NCBI RefSeq assembly: GCF_002884495.1
Contig: NZ_KZ614145.1
Coordinates: forward strand, 558,001-622,000
Length of the DNA: 64,000 nucleotides
Direction: 5' to 3'
From: Rummeliibacillus pycnus
Lineage (GTDB): Bacteria; Bacillota; Bacilli; Bacillales_A; Planococcaceae
Position 1 is the stretch's first letter. Every line of letters begins with the position of its first letter. The position numbers and the translations under genes were made by a program. Shown piece after piece: positions 34,336-43,176 of the stretch. Under the pieces are notes generated by a model. That model worked only from the letters and a program-made list of their open reading frames with translations. It did not search any database and had not been told where the DNA came from.

Positions 34336-34747
34336 TAAGGGAAATACCATTAAAATAATCAAAAACACATAAAATACTATCTTAATTTTCACAAAAATAA
34401 TTATTAACTGATAAAGGCTATCTCTACCGTCCTGCGGTATGGAGATAGCCTTTTCTCTTTCTAGGATTTGTAGATTATTGAATTTAATAGGTATTTAACG
34501 ATCGATTCCAAGGTTATTGTGAATCTTGAAACTAAAAAAATAACAACAATATGATGAAACATGTCTTAAAATCATCGAACGGGTCTATATAGAAGATATA
34601 AATGAAGTTTTCAGGTACTAAGAAAGAAATAATACTTCTTTTTATATGACTGAAGCCTTTTCTTTATCGTTGATTTTTGCGTATATTACTATAGCTTACT
34701 ACTATTTAATATTCTCTCTATCTGTGAAAAGAAGTCGGGGTGGGAAA
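34336..34747. other. Intergenic region at the left edge of the lysis cassette
   Basis: After the pccB terminator about 290 bp of AT-rich sequence precede the holin. An open frame runs from 34646 into the holin but has no ribosome site at its start. No attachment-site-like repeat was recognised by eye. Confidence 0.4.
34411..34456 (+). terminator. Terminator after pccB
   Basis: AAAGGCTATCTC pairs with GAGATAGCCTTTT, with an inner TACCG/CGGTA stem. Confidence 0.9.
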
Positions 34748-35146
34748 ATGGAGCATGTAGTAAAATCAATTATTTCAATAATAGGGAGTTTTACCTCCTA
34801 TTTATTGGGTGGATGGAGCTTATTACTAACTACACTATTGCTATTAAATGTATTTGATTATTTAACAGGGATGGCAGCAAATTGGGGAGAGATATCAAGT
34901 AAGCAGGGTCTAAAAGGTATCATAAAAAAATGTGTCATGTGGGTATGGATTGTAGTTGCAAACCTTCTCTATTTAGTACTTGCCAAAGAAGGGTTTGATT
35001 TATCGCAAGTCATCCCGGATGGGGTAGTTATTCTTTTTATCATTAACGAAATAACTTCTCTTGGCGAGAACAGTATTAAATTAGGGATTAATGTACCGGA
35101 GCCCATAAAAAAAGCACTACTAATTATGAAGGGAGATAAAAAATAA
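34748..35146 (+). CDS. Phage holin family protein
   Basis: 132 aa with three to four membrane helices; the LLLLNVFDYLTGMAANW segment and KGIIKKCVMW fit the toxin-secretion/phage-lysis holin family (Phage_holin_4_1). The ATG at 34748 follows GGGGTGGGA. Its stop overlaps the start of the amidase gene in TAATG, the usual coupling of holin and endolysin. Without other phage genes nearby it is probably the remains of a prophage or of a phage-tail bacteriocin. Confidence 0.85.
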   Translation: MEHVVKSIISIIGSFTSYLLGGWSLLLTTLLLLNVFDYLTGMAANWGEISSKQGLKGIIKKCVMWVWIVVANLLYLVLAKEGFDLSQVIPDGVVILFIINEITSLGENSIKLGINVPEPIKKALLIMKGDKK

Positions 35147-35934
35147 TGGTAAATCAATTTGTCATCAGTTCTGGACATGGGAAATTCGTCCCTGGAGCAA
35201 AAGGGTATTTAGATGAAGTAGAGGACGCAAGAAAAGTTGTGAATCGTGTGTATTCTATTTTAACGAATGATTTTAACGGTGTTGGTTTCAAGTTCCATGA
35301 TGATACTTCAACAACACAAAACCAAAATCTCACAACTATTGTCAATTTTCATAACAGTAAAACCCGCTCATTAGATATAAGTGTTCATTTTAATTCAGCT
35401 GAAGAAACTGCAACTGGATCAGAATGTTTATATTATAATGCACAAGCATTATCGGGAAAAATGTCCAAAGCTATGGCAAAGTCTCTTGGAATTATGGATC
35501 GTGGTGCGAAGGAAAGAAAAGAATTATATTTTCTGAAAGAGACAAAAGAAGTAGCTATCCTATTAGAAGTTTGCTTTGTTACAAGTAAAAAAGATACGGA
35601 AGCGTACACAAAGAATTTTGAAGTATTATGTCAAGCGATATCGCAAGTAATTGCAAGTGAACTTGGGTATTCAAAGACAAACTATAGTCAGAATTACCTC
35701 ACAAAAAAATCCGATACATTCATTGCAAAGAATGATATGCCAAAATTTAAAGGAGGTGATCGATATGTAAAAGTATCTAGCATAACACCTGAATATTATA
35801 TTGTAAAATCAGGCGATACATTTTTTCGGATTGCCAAAAATTACAATACGACTATGGAGAAATTAAAAAATCTAAATAAAGAGATTAAAAACATTAATAA
35901 AATTAAAGTTGGACAAAAAGTTCGAGTTAAATAG
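35146..35934 (+). CDS. N-acetylmuramoyl-L-alanine amidase (endolysin) with LysM domain
   Basis: 262 aa, no signal peptide. The amidase_3 domain (residues 1-170) has likely zinc ligands His11, Glu24 or Glu26, and His81, and catalytic Glu141. After the ASELGYS end of the last helix comes a shortened SH3-like linker, then a LysM domain at about 217-262 that binds glycan. It is coupled to the holin gene. The linker lacks about 40 residues found in the tail of the next gene, so its SH3 domain is truncated. Confidence 0.88.
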   Translation: MVNQFVISSGHGKFVPGAKGYLDEVEDARKVVNRVYSILTNDFNGVGFKFHDDTSTTQNQNLTTIVNFHNSKTRSLDISVHFNSAEETATGSECLYYNAQALSGKMSKAMAKSLGIMDRGAKERKELYFLKETKEVAILLEVCFVTSKKDTEAYTKNFEVLCQAISQVIASELGYSKTNYSQNYLTKKSDTFIAKNDMPKFKGGDRYVKVSSITPEYYIVKSGDTFFRIAKNYNTTMEKLKNLNKEIKNINKIKVGQKVRVK

Positions 35935-36071
35935 GTAGTTAAAAAAATTTGAATACATTATTTATGGAAATAGAAATGGATTTTAATAATAGATTTTGGT
36001 GCAAAACATGGGAAGAAAAAATTGATTTTTATTTATGTAAACTTTTAAAAAAGTATTGGAGGAAACTTACA

Positions 36072-37829
36072 TTGGATAATAATGATCATATTGATGCAAC
36101 TGGAATAAGCAAAAACGTTGATGCAATGAATGCATTTAACATGAGAGATAGTGATCTAAGTTCTATAAATAGTAAGTCTAATGCTAAATTTGTAAGTGTT
36201 ACAGGCAAAAATTCTAATCCAGGTACAATAGCTAAACCTTTTAAATCTATACAGTATGCGATTAACCAAGCCAAACCAGGAGATATTATTTACCTTTTAG
36301 AGGGTACGTATCGTGAACGGATTATTTTACCTAAATCTGGGGATGAAAACAATCCGATTAAACTTGTTAATTATCCTGGAACTTCTCCTATTATTGATGG
36401 GAAGAATATTGTTTGGGATGGTGGTTATCATGGAGGATTAATTAGTATTGATGGAAAGAGTAATTGGATTTTTGAGGGAATTAAACTTATAAATGCGAGC
36501 GCAATGGGATTTGGTATGGAGAAAAATAAAGGAGGTTCCGAAAATGTAACCATTAAGAATTGTTCGGTAATAGGTGCTATAACTTCCGGTATCTATTTCG
36601 AAGATGCAAAGAACATTATCATTGAAAATTGTTATATAGAGAATGTTTGTAAAAATTTATTAAATGAATGTATCACAATTCAAAATGTAGATGGATTCGA
36701 AGTATTAAATTGTACTATTAAAAATAGTTACAAAGAAGGAATTGATGCTAAGAACGGATCTCGAAATGGATCTATACACGACTGCAGAATTGATAATACG
36801 AAAGCGGTTGGTATTTATATAGATGCGTATTCGAGAAACCAGTACAATATCAAGGTATTTAATAATATGATTACTGGAGTAAATGGTGCCGGTATTTCTA
36901 CAGGTGCAGAATATGGGGGAAAGCTACAAGATGTGCTAATTCGTAACAATATCGTGTATGATTGCTCACGAGGATATAATGTAGCTGCATACAATGATGA
37001 ATCTAATCTACCGTATAGTATCAAAAATATAACTATACGGAATAATATAGCATTTAACGTAACATTTACAGGGGTATTTATTACATGTGATGTAAAAAAT
37101 CTAATCATTGAGAATAATATACTTTTCTCTAAACAAGAAAGTTATGGAATCCATGTGTATGATTTATCAGTAACAGATATAGCAGAAATAACAATACGTA
37201 ATAATCTTTTTAGAGATATGATTAAATCAAAATTTTTGCCAATAGGTACCGACTATATATTACTTTCGAAAGTTGCCGGAGCGAATAATGCATACGATAA
37301 AGTATTTAAAGATGCAACAGGTAAATCTGGCAAAAGAGATTTTACACTTGCCGCTAATTCTCCAGCAAAAGGTAGTGGGTATCAAGGTGTAGACATGGGG
37401 GCATATGGTTACCCAAAAGAAGGGGCAAGTGAACTGGGGTATTCTACGAAAAAAGACTATAGTAAAAATTACTACACCAAAAAATTCGATAAATTAGTTG
37501 CGCTAACCAATATTAATGTATATGCTGATTTGGAATTTAAAAAGAAATTAAATCAATATAAAAAAGATACAAATTTAACCATCTTAGATATTGCCTATGC
37601 TAAGAGTGGTGTCCCAAGATTCAAAGTAAATGGTGGCTATGTAACGGCAAATCGTAAATATGTAAAAGCATCTAATGTAACACCTGAATTTTACGCTGTA
37701 AAATCAGGCGATACCCTTTCTAAAATCGCAACAAAAAATAATACGACGATTGAAAAGTTAAAAGAACTGAATAAAGATCTTAAAAACTTTGACACATTAA
37801 CAGTTGGACAAAAAGTTAGAGTCAAATAA
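36072..37829 (+). CDS. Right-handed beta-helix protein with SH3-like and LysM wall-binding tail
   Basis: 585 aa from TTG 36072, set by GGAGG at 36058-36062; the frame is open 41 codons further up, to TTG 35949, without a ribosome site. Residues about 30-430 are a DUF1565-like parallel beta-helix (GTIAKPFKSIQYAI at the start, then many I-x-N-N-I rungs), as in pectate-lyase or tail-spike folds. From residue 452 (ASELGYS) the tail repeats that of the upstream amidase: SH3-like domain, then LysM at about 541-585. There is no signal peptide. A polysaccharide-binding or -cleaving role is likely but the substrate is unknown. Confidence 0.75.
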   Translation: MDNNDHIDATGISKNVDAMNAFNMRDSDLSSINSKSNAKFVSVTGKNSNPGTIAKPFKSIQYAINQAKPGDIIYLLEGTYRERIILPKSGDENNPIKLVNYPGTSPIIDGKNIVWDGGYHGGLISIDGKSNWIFEGIKLINASAMGFGMEKNKGGSENVTIKNCSVIGAITSGIYFEDAKNIIIENCYIENVCKNLLNECITIQNVDGFEVLNCTIKNSYKEGIDAKNGSRNGSIHDCRIDNTKAVGIYIDAYSRNQYNIKVFNNMITGVNGAGISTGAEYGGKLQDVLIRNNIVYDCSRGYNVAAYNDESNLPYSIKNITIRNNIAFNVTFTGVFITCDVKNLIIENNILFSKQESYGIHVYDLSVTDIAEITIRNNLFRDMIKSKFLPIGTDYILLSKVAGANNAYDKVFKDATGKSGKRDFTLAANSPAKGSGYQGVDMGAYGYPKEGASELGYSTKKDYSKNYYTKKFDKLVALTNINVYADLEFKKKLNQYKKDTNLTILDIAYAKSGVPRFKVNGGYVTANRKYVKASNVTPEFYAVKSGDTLSKIATKNNTTIEKLKELNKDLKNFDTLTVGQKVRVK

Positions 37830-37905
37830 AAGTAAAACTTCAGTAGGTTGGCCAAGATCACACATAAATTTGCGTTCAAGGTTTAAATTGAAAATAGGTA
37901 TTCGT

Positions 37906-37944
37906 AAAAGCCTGAGATTAATCCTATAAAACTCAGGCTTTTTA
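37906..37944 (+). terminator. Terminator after the beta-helix gene
   Basis: AAAAGCCTGAG pairs with CTCAGGCTTTTT. Confidence 0.9.
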
Positions 37945-38090
37945 TAATGTATTAATAGGTCATATAAATGGCTTATTGAAGGAATACAGCTTGTCATTAA
38001 ATTTCAGCTAAAGTAGCTATGGATCAAAAAATTTTGAGAGTGTAGATAGGTTATTTCCATAAATTTATGATAAAATTGTCTAGGAATAAG

Positions 38091-38106
38091 GTGGTAAAGT
38101 TACCAC
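38091..38106. promoter_or_regulatory. Operator-like palindrome before the yqjE-type gene
   Basis: GTGGTAAAGTTACCAC is a 7-2-7 inverted repeat, about 20 bp behind a -10-like TAAAAT and 9 bp before the AAAAGGAG ribosome site. It could be an operator or a short mRNA hairpin; the cognate factor is unknown. Confidence 0.4.
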
Positions 38107-38127
38107 ATATAAAAGGAGTCTTATAAG

Positions 38128-39249
38128 ATGACAAGTCGTATCGTTGAAGAATTTTTAGAGTTAGTACAAATTGATTCAGAAACATACCACGAAGAAAAAA
38201 TTTCACCAGTATTGGTAAATAAATTAGAAGCATTAGGTTTTGACGTTTATGAAGATGATGCAGCTAGTCGAAATGGTCACGCATCAGGTAACCTTATTGC
38301 AACATTAAAAGGGACATTAACGGATGTTCAACCAATTTACTTTACATCACATATGGATACTGTAGTACCTGGTGTTGGTATCAAACCAATCATCAAAGAA
38401 GATGGTTATATTTATTCAGACGGTACAACAATCCTTGGTTCAGATGATAAAGCAGGACTTGCTGGATTATTAGAATTAGCAAAACGTTTAAAAGAAGAAA
38501 AAATTGAACATGGTGATATTCAATACGTAATCACTGCAGGTGAAGAATCTGGACTTGAAGGTGCAAAAGAATTAGAACATGAAAAAGTTTATGCAAAATA
38601 TGGATTCGCAGTAGACTCAGATGGTAAAGTTGGTGAGATTGTAACTGCAGCACCTTTCCAAACAAAAATATTTGCAACATTAAAAGGAAAAACTGCCCAT
38701 GCTGGAGTGGAACCAGAAAAAGGAATTTCAGCAATTACAATTGCTTCAAAAGCGATTGCAAAAATGAAATTAGGCCGTATTGACTCAGAAACAACTGCAA
38801 ATATCGGACGTTTTGAAGGCGGTAAAGCTACGAATATCGTTTGCGATGAAGCTTCAGTACTAGCTGAATGTCGTTCTTTAAACGAGGCAAAACTTGTTGA
38901 ACAAGAAAAACATATGAAAGAAGCTTTTGAATCAGCTGCGAAAGAAATGGGTGGCGTTGCAGAAGTCGAAGTAAAACGTATGTACCCAGGCTTCCACTTT
39001 GGGCCAGAAGATCTTGTTGTTAAAGTAGCTGTAGAAGCAGCTAAAAACATTGGTCGTGAACCAAAACTTGTTCAATCAGGTGGAGGTAGTGACGCAAATG
39101 TAATCGCTGGATATGGTATCCCAACTGTAAATTTAGCTGTTGGCTATGAAAAAATTCATACAACTGAAGAACGTATTCCAGTTGAAGAATTAGAAAAACT
39201 AGCTGATCTCTTAGTGGAAGTTGTCAAGTGTGCAGCAAAAGTAAAATAG
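38128..39249 (+). CDS. M20-family peptidase, PepT-like (YqjE homologue)
   Basis: 373 aa zinc aminopeptidase-like enzyme. Metal and catalytic residues lie in HMDTVVPG (near residue 74), LGSDDKAGLAG (near 108) and AGEESGLEGAKEL (near 140), with a late VSGGGSDANV-like segment (QSGGGSDANV). Length and sequence fit B. subtilis YqjE, annotated as a tripeptidase-type peptidase. AAAAGGAG precedes the ATG. It is the next backbone gene after yqjC-yqjD, and cheW follows by 27 bp. Confidence 0.9.
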   Translation: MTSRIVEEFLELVQIDSETYHEEKISPVLVNKLEALGFDVYEDDAASRNGHASGNLIATLKGTLTDVQPIYFTSHMDTVVPGVGIKPIIKEDGYIYSDGTTILGSDDKAGLAGLLELAKRLKEEKIEHGDIQYVITAGEESGLEGAKELEHEKVYAKYGFAVDSDGKVGEIVTAAPFQTKIFATLKGKTAHAGVEPEKGISAITIASKAIAKMKLGRIDSETTANIGRFEGGKATNIVCDEASVLAECRSLNEAKLVEQEKHMKEAFESAAKEMGGVAEVEVKRMYPGFHFGPEDLVVKVAVEAAKNIGREPKLVQSGGGSDANVIAGYGIPTVNLAVGYEKIHTTEERIPVEELEKLADLLVEVVKCAAKVK

Positions 39250-39276
39250 CCCATCTTACGAAAAGAGAGTGAGTTT

Positions 39277-39762
39277 ATGTCAAATGTGAAAGTTGTTGTA
39301 TTTCGATGTGGACAAGAGGAATATGCAATTCCGGTTGAAAATATAGTTTCAATTGAAAAAGCTGAAAGAGTCAATCGTATTCCTCATTTGCCTGATTATG
39401 TATTGGGCTTAACACGAATGAGAAACGAACTTCTACCAATTCTTGACTTTGAACAAATTTTATATCATCAGACAGGTAATTCCTCAGAAGCTAAAATCAT
39501 TGTTGTACAAGCAGATGATTTTATCTTTGGTCTATTAGTTTTGGAAGCGAAAGAAATTTTAGATATTCAAGACGAACAACTAAAACAAGTTGGACTTGTT
39601 AATTATGCAAAAACACAATACTTCAGCTCAGTTGCCAATCTTGAAGATCGGATGATTACGCTAGTGTCACCTGAAGTACTAGTGAATACTTTAGATGGTA
39701 TCAAAGAAATTAAAGCATATATGAAATCTCTTACTGAAGAAGAAATGCAAGAAATCCTATAA
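39277..39762 (+). CDS. cheW: CheW-domain chemotaxis coupling protein
   Basis: 161 aa, a single CheW domain (VFRCGQEEYAIPVENIVSIE, then GLTRMRNELLPILDF with the conserved Arg-Asn region) plus a short C-terminal helix. CheW couples receptors to the kinase CheA. No other chemotaxis gene is in the window, so it is an orphan, perhaps serving a second receptor set or acting as a CheV-like partner. It is co-directional with the peptidase gene; GAGAGTGAG precedes the ATG. Confidence 0.85.
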   Translation: MSNVKVVVFRCGQEEYAIPVENIVSIEKAERVNRIPHLPDYVLGLTRMRNELLPILDFEQILYHQTGNSSEAKIIVVQADDFIFGLLVLEAKEILDIQDEQLKQVGLVNYAKTQYFSSVANLEDRMITLVSPEVLVNTLDGIKEIKAYMKSLTEEEMQEIL

Positions 39763-39767
39763 TACAA

Positions 39768-39802
39768 GAAAGAGGTAGCTTTTATTGCTGCCTCTTTTCT
39801 TA
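39768..39802 (+). terminator. Terminator after cheW
   Basis: AAGAGGTAGC and GCTGCCTCTT form the stem (one G-T pair), with TTCTT behind. Confidence 0.8.
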
Positions 39803-39819
39803 TAATGAACGATATTCTT

Positions 39820-41004
39820 TTAAATTACTTTAGCTGTGGATGTTTTCGTATTTAATTTTATCTGTGAATATTTTTTACCAAATAATAGAAGGCATAATGC
39901 GGAAGCAACAACACTTCCTGCGAAAATGAGCGCACTATTATATCCACCAAAATATGTAGCGAGTTTACCAGCAATAAGTGGTCCAATTATTTGGCCAACC
40001 GCATAATAAGTGGTAAGAGTTGAAACTACACTTGCACTTTTAGTCGGAAAAAGTTCTCGGCAATAAGAAGTTGTTAAAACCACAATCCCCACAAAAGTGA
40101 CCCCAAATAGGAGGGCAGAGACCATTACGCCAATAATAGTTGTGGAAATAACAGGCAAAATAATACCAATAATTTGTAGAATATATGCTGACGTAATAAT
40201 AACCATAGGTTTATATTTTGACATGAGTAAACTCCAGATAGGTGCTGAAGGTATAGCGCCAATCCCTACAATAACCCAACTGTAACTAGCGTAATTCTGT
40301 AAACTTGGCATTTCGTGAATCATATCTACCAAAAAAGTTCCTGTAATAATATACCCTAATCCTTCTAATCCATAGGCGATTGTAATCCATGGCATAAAAC
40401 CAGTCCAGAATTTTTGCGTGGTTCCTTTTATTTTTTCATATGCTGGATCCTCTAATTTCTGCCATAAGAAGTGATTTGTAAGTACAAAAACAGCAGATAG
40501 AATACTAAGTCCTATAAAAGCTCCTTGCCAGGCAAAGAATTTTTGCAAATATGGTACCAAAATTCCTGATAAAGCAATTCCAACTCCAATACCGCTAAAA
40601 ACATAGCCAGACCATTTAGTAAGATAATGACGAGCTAAATAATCCAATAGCATGCTGGAAGTTAAAACAAATATAAGACCACCAGTAATTCCGTTGATTA
40701 AACGCAAAACTAACCATACATAAAAGTTGTGAACAATTCCCATGCCCAATATGGAAATCACACAAATCCAAGCATTCATGTAAAGTCCTTTTTTCTGATT
40801 TTTTACAATAAAACCTGCCCATAGAGCACCAATAAAATAACCAATGTAATTTGCAGAAGCTAACCATCCACCTTTTTCAACAGACAATCCCTCTGCTTCA
40901 CGTAGAAAGGGTAGGATAGGTGTCAGCGAAAAACGACCAATTCCCATTGCAACTACCAAAAATAAAACCGCCCCAACAATGATCGTTGCATGTTGACGAT
41001 TCAT
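39820..41004 (-). CDS. MFS transporter, YbfB/YjiJ family
   Basis: 394 aa with about twelve membrane helices. GIGRFSLTPILPFL at the N-terminus and LASANYIGYFIGALWAG in helix 2 are typical of the YbfB/YjiJ group (MFS_4). The substrate is unknown. GGGGGTG lies 5 nt before ATG 41004, so the in-frame codons further up, which include the ribosome site itself, are not translated. It faces cheW and is not part of the yqj backbone. Confidence 0.85.
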   Translation of the reverse strand: MNRQHATIIVGAVLFLVVAMGIGRFSLTPILPFLREAEGLSVEKGGWLASANYIGYFIGALWAGFIVKNQKKGLYMNAWICVISILGMGIVHNFYVWLVLRLINGITGGLIFVLTSSMLLDYLARHYLTKWSGYVFSGIGVGIALSGILVPYLQKFFAWQGAFIGLSILSAVFVLTNHFLWQKLEDPAYEKIKGTTQKFWTGFMPWITIAYGLEGLGYIITGTFLVDMIHEMPSLQNYASYSWVIVGIGAIPSAPIWSLLMSKYKPMVIITSAYILQIIGIILPVISTTIIGVMVSALLFGVTFVGIVVLTTSYCRELFPTKSASVVSTLTTYYAVGQIIGPLIAGKLATYFGGYNSALIFAGSVVASALCLLLFGKKYSQIKLNTKTSTAKVI

Positions 41005-41224
41005 GAAAACACCCCCATTAAGTAGAAAAAAATGACGCAAACGATAAATACAGTATAACTTAATTAAGGGCTAATTTGGTATATATTGGTTTAGGATGAT
41101 AAAAAAGTTTTTGTTCAGAATGAAAGAGAAGAAAAGTAGATAGGTAGTTGAAACCTGCCCATAAAGGCCTAATTGGTTCAACTAACCCTAAGTGGGGTTG
41201 GAGAAACCTCCACTTAAGGAAGTT

Positions 41225-41761
41225 TTACTGATCCCATTCGTCAGCAAGTATGCCATAAACAGCATGGTCTACAAAATGGTCATAAAGCCATTCGTTACTG
41301 CGAAGTGTTCCTTCGTGAACATATCCTAAACGTTCAGGAATACTTCTACTTTTTTTATTTTTAATAGCAGCGCGTATTTCAACTTTATTCATATTTAATT
41401 CTTTAAAAGCATAGTTGGTTAAAGTTTGAACTGCGCTTGTCATAATGCCGTTTCCTTGGTATTCGCTCCCTAACCAATAGCCAATAGAAGCTAAACGATT
41501 TGTACGATTAATATTGTTGAAACCTGTGATTCCAACGACTTTTCCCTTCCAAATAATCGCTAAATTTAATAGTGTACCATCATTTTCACCTTTTTGACTA
41601 AAGGTAATATAATTATGTGTATCTTCTTCTGTCTTCGTGCCATCAACCCACGGAAGCCATTCTCTTAAATATGCTCGATCATCATCTGTTAATGAAAATA
41701 GGGCCTTTGCATCTTGTAGGTTTACAGGTCTTAAAATAAGATCATCAGAGACTTTTAACAT
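41225..41761 (-). CDS. GNAT acetyltransferase, RimJ/RimL (YdaF-like)
   Basis: 178 aa. LILRPVNLQDAKALFSL at the N-terminus, then the acetyl-CoA loop YWLGSEYQGNGIMT near residue 92 and NKKSRSIPERLGYVHEG give the standard RimL fold. Such enzymes acetylate N-termini of ribosomal proteins or small amines. The substrate is not predictable. Only a modest AAAGG ribosome site precedes the ATG. It is separate from the MFS gene by 220 bp and probably independent. Confidence 0.88.
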   Translation of the reverse strand: MLKVSDDLILRPVNLQDAKALFSLTDDDRAYLREWLPWVDGTKTEEDTHNYITFSQKGENDGTLLNLAIIWKGKVVGITGFNNINRTNRLASIGYWLGSEYQGNGIMTSAVQTLTNYAFKELNMNKVEIRAAIKNKKSRSIPERLGYVHEGTLRSNEWLYDHFVDHAVYGILADEWDQ

Positions 41762-41923
41762 ATGTATCTACAACCTTTCAAAATATTCTTACTATTGTAA
41801 TGGATATTACTGTAAAATTGCAATAGATTTCTGAAATTTCTTTTGGATTTATGAATATTTAGTCTTCCGAATATTTTTGTTATACTAGAAGGAGAACGTT
41901 TGGTCGATAATGGAGGAGAAGCA

Positions 41924-43165
41924 ATGACTGCTCATGGGAAAATTATTTTTCATATTGATATGAACTGTTTTTATGCTTCTGTTGAACAGGCATACGATCC
42001 TCGACTAAAGGGAAAGGCACTTGCGATAGCTGGAAATCCAAAAGAACGTAGGGGAATACTTGTTACTTGTTCTTATGAAGCAAGGGCGAAGGGTGTTTAT
42101 ACGACAATGTCTGTATGGGAAGCAAAACGTAAGTGCCCTGAACTAATCTTAATGGCACCAAATTTTGAACGATATCGTCATGCATCACAGGCTATGTTTG
42201 CGATATTACGTACATATACGGATCTTGTTGAACCTGTTTCCATCGATGAAGGATATATGGATGTAACGGAAATTGTACATGGAAAAGAAGCAATTGAGCT
42301 GGCAGAGTCAATCCAAAGGCGCATTTTAAACGAATTAGATTTACCTTGTTCTATAGGAATTGCACCCAATAAATTTCTTGCTAAAACAGCTTCTGATATG
42401 AAAAAGCCTATGGGTATTACCATTTTAAGAAAACGCGATGTATCGAAAATGCTTTGGCATCTTCCCGTTATTGAAATGCATGGAGTAGGAGAAAGTACTG
42501 CCAAAAAGCTTGAAGAAATAGGGATTCATACAATTGGAAATCTTGCCAATATAGAAGAACATCGAATCAAAACGATTCTTGGTAAAAACGGACTTCGCTT
42601 AAAAAATCGTGCCAATGGAATTGATAGGCGTGAAGTAGATCCTAACGCTATTTACGATACAAAATCAATTGGTAATTCAATGACTTTTCCTATTGATTTG
42701 ATGGAGTTTTCAGAGTTAGAAAATGCGATTCAAAAACTATCTGAAAAGGTTGCTAAACGATTAGATGCAAAAAATTTAGCAGGGCATACTGTTTCGATTA
42801 TGATACGTGATACGGATTGGCATAATAGTAGTCGAAGTAAAACTGTGTCAAATGCAATTTATAAAAAAGAAGAAATTGCTGAATTAGCAGTAGCTCTAAT
42901 GAAAAATAATTGGGATGGATCGCCCGTACGATTAATGGGGGTAACTGTCAGCAATGTGATCGATAAAAAAGAAACAGCAGAGCAGTTATCCATCTTTACG
43001 TTTGAAAAGTACGTAAAAGAAGAACCAGTATTGAAAATTGTTGAAGAATTACAACGTAAATTTGGCAAAGATATTATTACAAAAGGGATTAAGGATGTAA
43101 AGAAAACAACTTACGAGTCCCAAACAAGTTTTAGTAAAGACTTTTTGGATGATCATAAAAAATAG
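41924..43165 (+). CDS. dinB: DNA polymerase IV, Y family (YqjH/DinB)
   Basis: 413 aa translesion polymerase. IIFHIDMNCFYASVEQ carries the first catalytic Asp and SIDEGYMDV the second Asp-Glu pair; a helix-hairpin-helix (MHGVGESTAKKL) and little-finger domain follow. A clamp-binding-like motif (QLSIF) is seen near residue 350. TGGAGGAG precedes ATG 41924. No LexA box (CGAACN4GTTCG) was found upstream, so SOS control is not evident. It corresponds to B. subtilis yqjH and is followed by rnz. Confidence 0.94.
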   Translation: MTAHGKIIFHIDMNCFYASVEQAYDPRLKGKALAIAGNPKERRGILVTCSYEARAKGVYTTMSVWEAKRKCPELILMAPNFERYRHASQAMFAILRTYTDLVEPVSIDEGYMDVTEIVHGKEAIELAESIQRRILNELDLPCSIGIAPNKFLAKTASDMKKPMGITILRKRDVSKMLWHLPVIEMHGVGESTAKKLEEIGIHTIGNLANIEEHRIKTILGKNGLRLKNRANGIDRREVDPNAIYDTKSIGNSMTFPIDLMEFSELENAIQKLSEKVAKRLDAKNLAGHTVSIMIRDTDWHNSSRSKTVSNAIYKKEEIAELAVALMKNNWDGSPVRLMGVTVSNVIDKKETAEQLSIFTFEKYVKEEPVLKIVEELQRKFGKDIITKGIKDVKKTTYESQTSFSKDFLDDHKK

Positions 43166-43176
43166 GAGGAAAACAA

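Noticed and set aside
34336-37944. Complete prophage
   Set aside because: Only holin, amidase and a beta-helix gene are present; there is no integrase, capsid, portal or recognisable attachment repeat.
38085-38107. T-box antiterminator (GGTGGTAA resembles GGGTGGTACCGCG)
   Set aside because: The sequence is a simple 7-2-7 palindrome without the T-box bulge, specifier stem or terminator.
41881-41924. LexA box before dinB
   Set aside because: GAGAACGTTTGG does not meet the CGAACN4GTTCG pattern.
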